NCBI GenBank assembly: GCA_030159075.1 | Contig: BROG01000930.1 | Location: 1 to 64,000, forward strand | Length of the DNA stretch: 64,000 nucleotides | Origin: Atrina japonica | Taxonomy: Eukaryota; Mollusca; Bivalvia; Pterioida; Pinnidae | Reading direction: 5' to 3' | Shown here: positions 62,669 to 64,000 of the stretch, in pieces | Layout: the number at the start of each line of letters is the position of its first letter | How positions within the stretch are numbered: position 1 is the first letter of the stretch | Notes under the pieces: generated by a model | Databases searched by the model: none | What the model was told of the DNA's origin: nothing | Seen by the model: the letters and a program-made list of their open reading frames with translations, nothing else | Program-made: the position numbers and the translations under genes

Positions 62669-62920
62669 AAAAAACATGACAGTATACAACATGTTTTTCT
62701 ACAGTAATCTACAAGAGTTAGAAGATCTAGTTTATCGAAACTGAACAGCCAAATTGATTGTTGTAAAGCGCATAACAGATCATGATTTTGATAATGTAAT
62801 TTCACAGTGAAAACGGACAAACTTTGGATTTCTGGCTCAGGAAAAAACTGGTCACAATGTGGCGATTGAATTAGAATAAACACTTGCCAAAACCTAAATA
62901 ATGGTCGCATTGTAGACAAT
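62669..62920 (-). repeat. Left arm of a large inverted repeat
   Basis: The complement of this arm matches the right arm at 63725-63996 over about 240 bp with frequent single-base differences, sharing for example gtttgtccgttttcactgtg and agtttcgataaactaga. The matching open frames on opposite strands (HCDQFFPEPEIQ and HCDQFFPRTGNQ) reflect the repeat rather than a gene. Confidence 0.85.
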
Positions 62921-63104
62921 GCTGTCCGGTGGAGTTGCGCACTAATACATTTACCGGTCGATTACCATACAGTTAAAACCATAATCACATCCACAATTTT
63001 GTCAAAACAAAAGATTACCTTATAATCATTCAAAACTCATAAATATTAATTTTAAAATTCCATTTTTAACTCTAATGTAAGTGCAAATAAATACTAACTT
63101 ACCA

Positions 63105-63365
63105 TTTTCAAAGGCTGATACAAGGTCTGGTGGAGTTGCGCAGTAAATACGACTGGGTTGTTTACAATTTATAACTAGGTCCAATAAGTCTGGAGGTCCG
63201 TTCTCATTCTTTTTGCTTTTAGTACATACTAGATTTCTGTTCTTCAAATGAATTTTCTGAAAATCACAGGATAATTTTTTGGTGCACAAGATGGAGACGT
63301 CTTCCAATAAAGCGAAAGTGAAACTTTCATCATTGAAACTTGAGCTGAGCAACTCCACCGGACCA
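63105..63365 (-). other. Exon-like open frame between the inverted-repeat arms
   Basis: A minus-strand frame reads SGPVELLSSSFNDESFTFAL, then EDVSILCTKKLSCDF, NGPPDLLDLVINCKQPSRIY and CATPPDLVSAFENG, followed by a good donor (AATG|gtaagt). An acceptor-like tttacag/tacag precedes it. I do not recognise the protein. It has no ATG near its start (the first candidate codon is GTG), so it would be an internal exon. It may belong to the surrounding repeat or be chance. Confidence 0.3.
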
Positions 63366-63724
63366 GACTGTACTGTAAAGTACTAAAATGGGCAGGAAAA
63401 ACTGAAATGTACCACAAAAAGGTCGAAATGGAGGGTAAAACTACTAAAATGTAGGCTATTTTGAAACTATAGACACATTTTTATTTCACTGAATTAATCT
63501 CAAATAAAAATATTTTAGTAAAGTAGCAGAAATATATCGAAATGTACATGAATGATGAAATAACAAAATGTACATAAAACACCGATATGTACTGTAACAG
63601 TGTCGAAATGAATTATTTTTAGACAACTAATATATTTTTACATCGCTGGATTAATACCAAACCCAAATCTTTGATTATATTATGTTAATTGTTGTTGACG
63701 TCCCTCTCAAGAATATTTCACAGC

Positions 63725-63996
63725 ACTCTACAATGCAACCAAATCACTCGCAAATGCGACCATTTTTTAGATTTTGGCGAGTGTTTATCCTCATTCAGTC
63801 GCCACATTGCGACCAGTTTTTCCCCCGAACCGGAAATCAAAAGTTTGTCCGTTTTCACTGTGAAATTACATTATCGAAATCATGGTCGGTTATGCGCTTA
63901 ATAGCAACCAATTTGGTTATTCAGTTTCGATAAACTAGAGCATCTAACGCACGTGGATTACTGTATAAAACCACGTTGTATTGCTCTCATGTTTTC
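63725..63996 (+). repeat. Right arm of a large inverted repeat, at the window edge
   Basis: Inverted copy of 62669-62920. It begins next to a fragment tgttgttgacgtccctctca (63690-63715) that resembles the 3' tail of the SINE at 26590. It may continue beyond the window. Confidence 0.85.
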
Positions 63997-64000
63997 GACT

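Overview
The window is eukaryotic nuclear DNA, AT-rich and packed with mobile elements and minisatellites. It carries one recognisable protein gene on the minus strand, split over about 45 kb: the nuclear import receptor transportin (karyopherin-beta2; TNPO1/TNPO2 orthologue). Exon-by-exon similarity to the animal protein, short exons with GT-AG introns, tRNA-headed SINEs and a dispersed repeat ending in GGCTCACCTGAG together suggest a lophotrochozoan, most likely a bivalve mollusc. The taxon is inferred; no organelle or rRNA sequence is present to fix it.

Layout by coordinate. 1-1850: decayed LINE reverse transcriptase remnant. 1850-8200: intergenic repeats, including two related copies of one dispersed element (2.9-3.9 and 6.0-7.1 kb) and a SINE. 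8.2-11.67 kb: probable 3' UTR exon of TNPO1. 11.67-13.95 kb: probable 3' UTR intron with a 998-bp inverted-repeat element and a 43-bp tandem array that repeats the splice-donor sequence. 13.95-59.38 kb: twenty coding exons read right to left. 59.4-64 kb: sequence 5' of the first exon seen, with a 1.27-kb inverted-repeat element and a large inverted repeat at the window edge. The N-terminal ~36 codons were not found and probably lie beyond 64,000.

The exons join in frame at every junction I could test and give about 840 residues of an expected ~890. Besides the N-terminus, one small exon (about 14-15 residues, between 'NSIIE' and 'ALEACEFW') is not visible. It should lie in the 32.1-36.7 kb intron, which also holds an unusually scrambled tandem-repeat tract. 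The protein keeps the acidic H8 loop (in a shortened form) and the tryptophans known in vertebrate Kap-beta2 to contact PY-NLS cargo.

I found no CRISPR, operon or bacterial-type system. The most unusual material is the repeat biology inside this housekeeping gene: tandem arrays next to splice sites, arrays apparently seeded from transposon ends, a broken hAT-like element nested in a 2.6-kb TTAA-flanked element, several elements ending in TA-CCGTAT-like termini, and all seven recognisable SINEs lying in the same orientation as the gene.
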